28,125 nt of DNA from Phoronis australis (taxonomy: Eukaryota > Phoronida > Phoronidae), in the NCBI GenBank assembly GCA_002633005.1, contig NMRA01001306.1, positions 1 through 28,125 on the forward strand, given 5' to 3'. The notes below the pieces were generated by a model, which did not search any database, was not told where the DNA came from, and saw only the letters and a program-made list of their open reading frames with translations. The position numbers and the translations under genes were made by a program. Every line of letters begins with the position of its first letter. The first letter of the stretch is position 1. Of this stretch, positions 26,533 through 28,125 are shown piece by piece.

Positions 26533-28054
26533 AGTTGTATACATTTTGCTTTATTGATATATGTTCCAAAATTAGGTTTTGTACAGTTTCAATTTCCTAT
26601 TTCATTGTTTTAAATAAAGTCTCCCTTTAAAAACTCACTTTGTGTTATTTCATTTATTACACTCTATTGGGCGATTTCCACCACGCAAACTTAAGTGCAG
26701 AGAAATCCCGTGATAAAATACAATAAGTACGGTATGACTTTTACAAATAAAATGTAAGTCGTAAATGATCATATTTTCCACTGCCTGCTGTTGCTGTGGC
26801 TCGATACCTAGTTGGATTTGAGCTACTAAAACTTTGACCGTGACACATTGCTTGACCAGTATATTATTCCTTACCCAACTAAATTGTGCACCAATCCGTA
26901 TTTGCATTGTAAACAATAATCGCAATTTTGACACGGAAAAAGTGATTTACGCTCCTAAGGTAACACTTCTTCTGCACTCCGTTTTGGGCATATGATGTAT
27001 TAGAGTTACCGAAAATAACGTAAAAATGGGTGATTAGGCAAGATCTAACGATAGATAGTTCTCGATTTTGGCCACATTAACACGAGAAAACAAATAATTA
27101 GAGCTTTTGCAAAGATGTCATATACATCAAAGCACATCTTTATTACAAGAGCTTTTCGTTATATCACCAGTGGGATACGGTTAATATGGACAGTGCGCTT
27201 GATTTTCGTAACTGATAAATATAGATTATTAAATGGCGAAGTCGTTATCCCACGTTATCCAGAGCCCGAGTGGATTTTGGAGAATTACCGCCCGAGTGGG
27301 GGTTCGGAGGGCTCGAACGAGCACCCCCCCCGCCCCCTCCCTCGTCCATTTGGCGAAGTGGGCAAAAAGTTCCGCCTCAGAGAAAAAAAAGTCCGAAAAA
27401 ACGAGACATAAGTCCACTAAAAAAGATGCAGACGCACAGTTCATAGTTCTGAAGGGTGGTACCCCGTTTTTTAGTCCTCCGGTTTTTTGTCAGCAAAAGA
27501 TCCACATCGACAGAAATTGGAGCCTCCCTCCCCATTTTCAAGGCTGGGTGCGCGCATGTTAACTACAATTCCAAGAAAAGGAAAAGGGGAACATTGAGTC
27601 CATCATCAGGGCTTTTCTTGATTTCATGACCATTAAAGACCCTGAGAGAGCAGGACACATATACATGAAAGAAAATTAATTAACAACAGTCGATTTCATG
27701 GGCAGGCCCCTCATAACATGAAAGGAAGTATCCATTCGTTTCAAAAACAAATATAAAGCTGTACTGTTACCCCAACGGCCTCCTCCGAAAGGGTGCCCGA
27801 CAGTAATTCAAAGATTTACAATCAACACAAATAAAACGCGGAATCCAACAACTTTGCTTTCCGCTAACTTGTCCTTGAATTTGAAATTCTGAATAAATTT
27901 GAGCTGGAAAGTTCCATTTCAAATTTCTTAGATTTGGAAGTAAGTTATAAGTATACTAGGCAGTATACATGCTGCAATTAGATTCTCCTGACAAAAGAGG
28001 CTCCATGGCCACCAAACCAGGCACCGAGCAGAATGGCTAGTTCCTATTTTCACT
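26533..28054. other. Non-coding stretch with a C/G-rich patch
   Basis: Open frames at 26934-26650 (minus) and around 27115-27562 (plus, two overlapping) show no domain. The patch 27290-27345 is strikingly G/C-rich (CCCCCCCCGCCCCCTCCC) within AT-rich DNA, and GGCGAAGT occurs on both sides of it, hinting at another miniature element. No clear ends were found. Confidence 0.35.
26613..26618 (+). terminator. AATAAA with GU-rich downstream element
   Basis: AATAAA is followed about 20 nt later by ACTTTGTGTTATTTC, a good arrangement for plus-strand 3'-end formation. Its gene is uncertain; the peptide gene at 24505 is the only plus-strand candidate nearby. Confidence 0.35.
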
Positions 28055-28125
28055 GTGATATATATTTATTGAAGGATACACAGAACATACAAAGAAATAA
28101 TAACAAACCCAGAAACCGCGAAGCA
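28055..28125 (+). repeat. Dispersed repeat, copy 2 (runs off the window edge)
   Basis: Same orientation as the copy at 4731. The similarity starts at the GTGATATATAT block and continues to the last base of the window, so the right limit is unknown. Confidence 0.6.

Noticed and set aside
27115-27562. Overlapping plus-strand frames of 98 and 109 codons
   Set aside because: They cross a C/G-rich patch and poly-A runs, with Pro, Lys and Ser content explained by composition; no domain or splice support.
1-28125. CRISPR array, operon or prophage
   Set aside because: No regularly spaced direct repeats, no clustered intron-less genes, and clear spliceosomal introns: the window is eukaryotic.

Overview
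The window looks like invertebrate animal nuclear DNA. It is AT-rich and gene-poor, genes are split by GT..AG introns, and most of the space is decayed transposons and small terminal-inverted-repeat elements. A Penelope-like retroelement with a GIY-YIG end, THAP-domain remnants and hAT-like miniature elements all fit a marine-invertebrate type of genome. The sequence does not let me name a phylum. No bacterial-style operon, CRISPR array, rRNA gene or intact tRNA gene is visible. Layout: bases 1-8500 hold no intact gene that I can recognise. They contain a broken Penelope-like retroelement (880-2014, minus strand), a decayed gene for a 'P2X7-like' cysteine domain (3265-3690, plus), a decayed THAP zinc finger (3894-4059, minus), fragments of hAT-like elements (6378-6526, 8017-8274), and a possible hAT transposase fragment (6783-7106). 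Bases 8540-16560 (minus strand) hold the one confident protein-coding gene. Five coding exons join in frame into a predicted 1040-residue protein. It has an N-terminal C3HC4 RING finger, a long acidic Ser/Thr-rich linker, one RRM resembling that of SAFB/SLTM proteins, a Tyr/Trp/Asn-rich prion-like stretch and a long Pro-rich C-terminus. One or two further non-coding 5' exons are likely. Bases 16400-23100 hold a second THAP remnant, a roughly 1-kb foldback element with a nested inverted repeat and a tRNA-like T arm, a 76-bp element with a 5-bp target duplication, a perfect 34-bp-arm hairpin element with an 8-bp target duplication, and two larger inverted-repeat elements. Bases 24120-24762 (plus) hold a likely small gene for a secreted peptide precursor: a spliced 5' leader, a signal peptide and a pro-region, with an in-frame 78-nt optional intron. 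Bases 24763-28125 hold a possible 3' end for that gene, an unrecognised 132-residue minus-strand reading frame, short inverted-repeat elements, and at the right edge a second copy of a repeat also seen at 4731. The two credible genes are unrelated in apparent function (ubiquitin/RNA regulation and secretion), and nothing suggests a shared pathway. Everything else is best read as transposon sediment.
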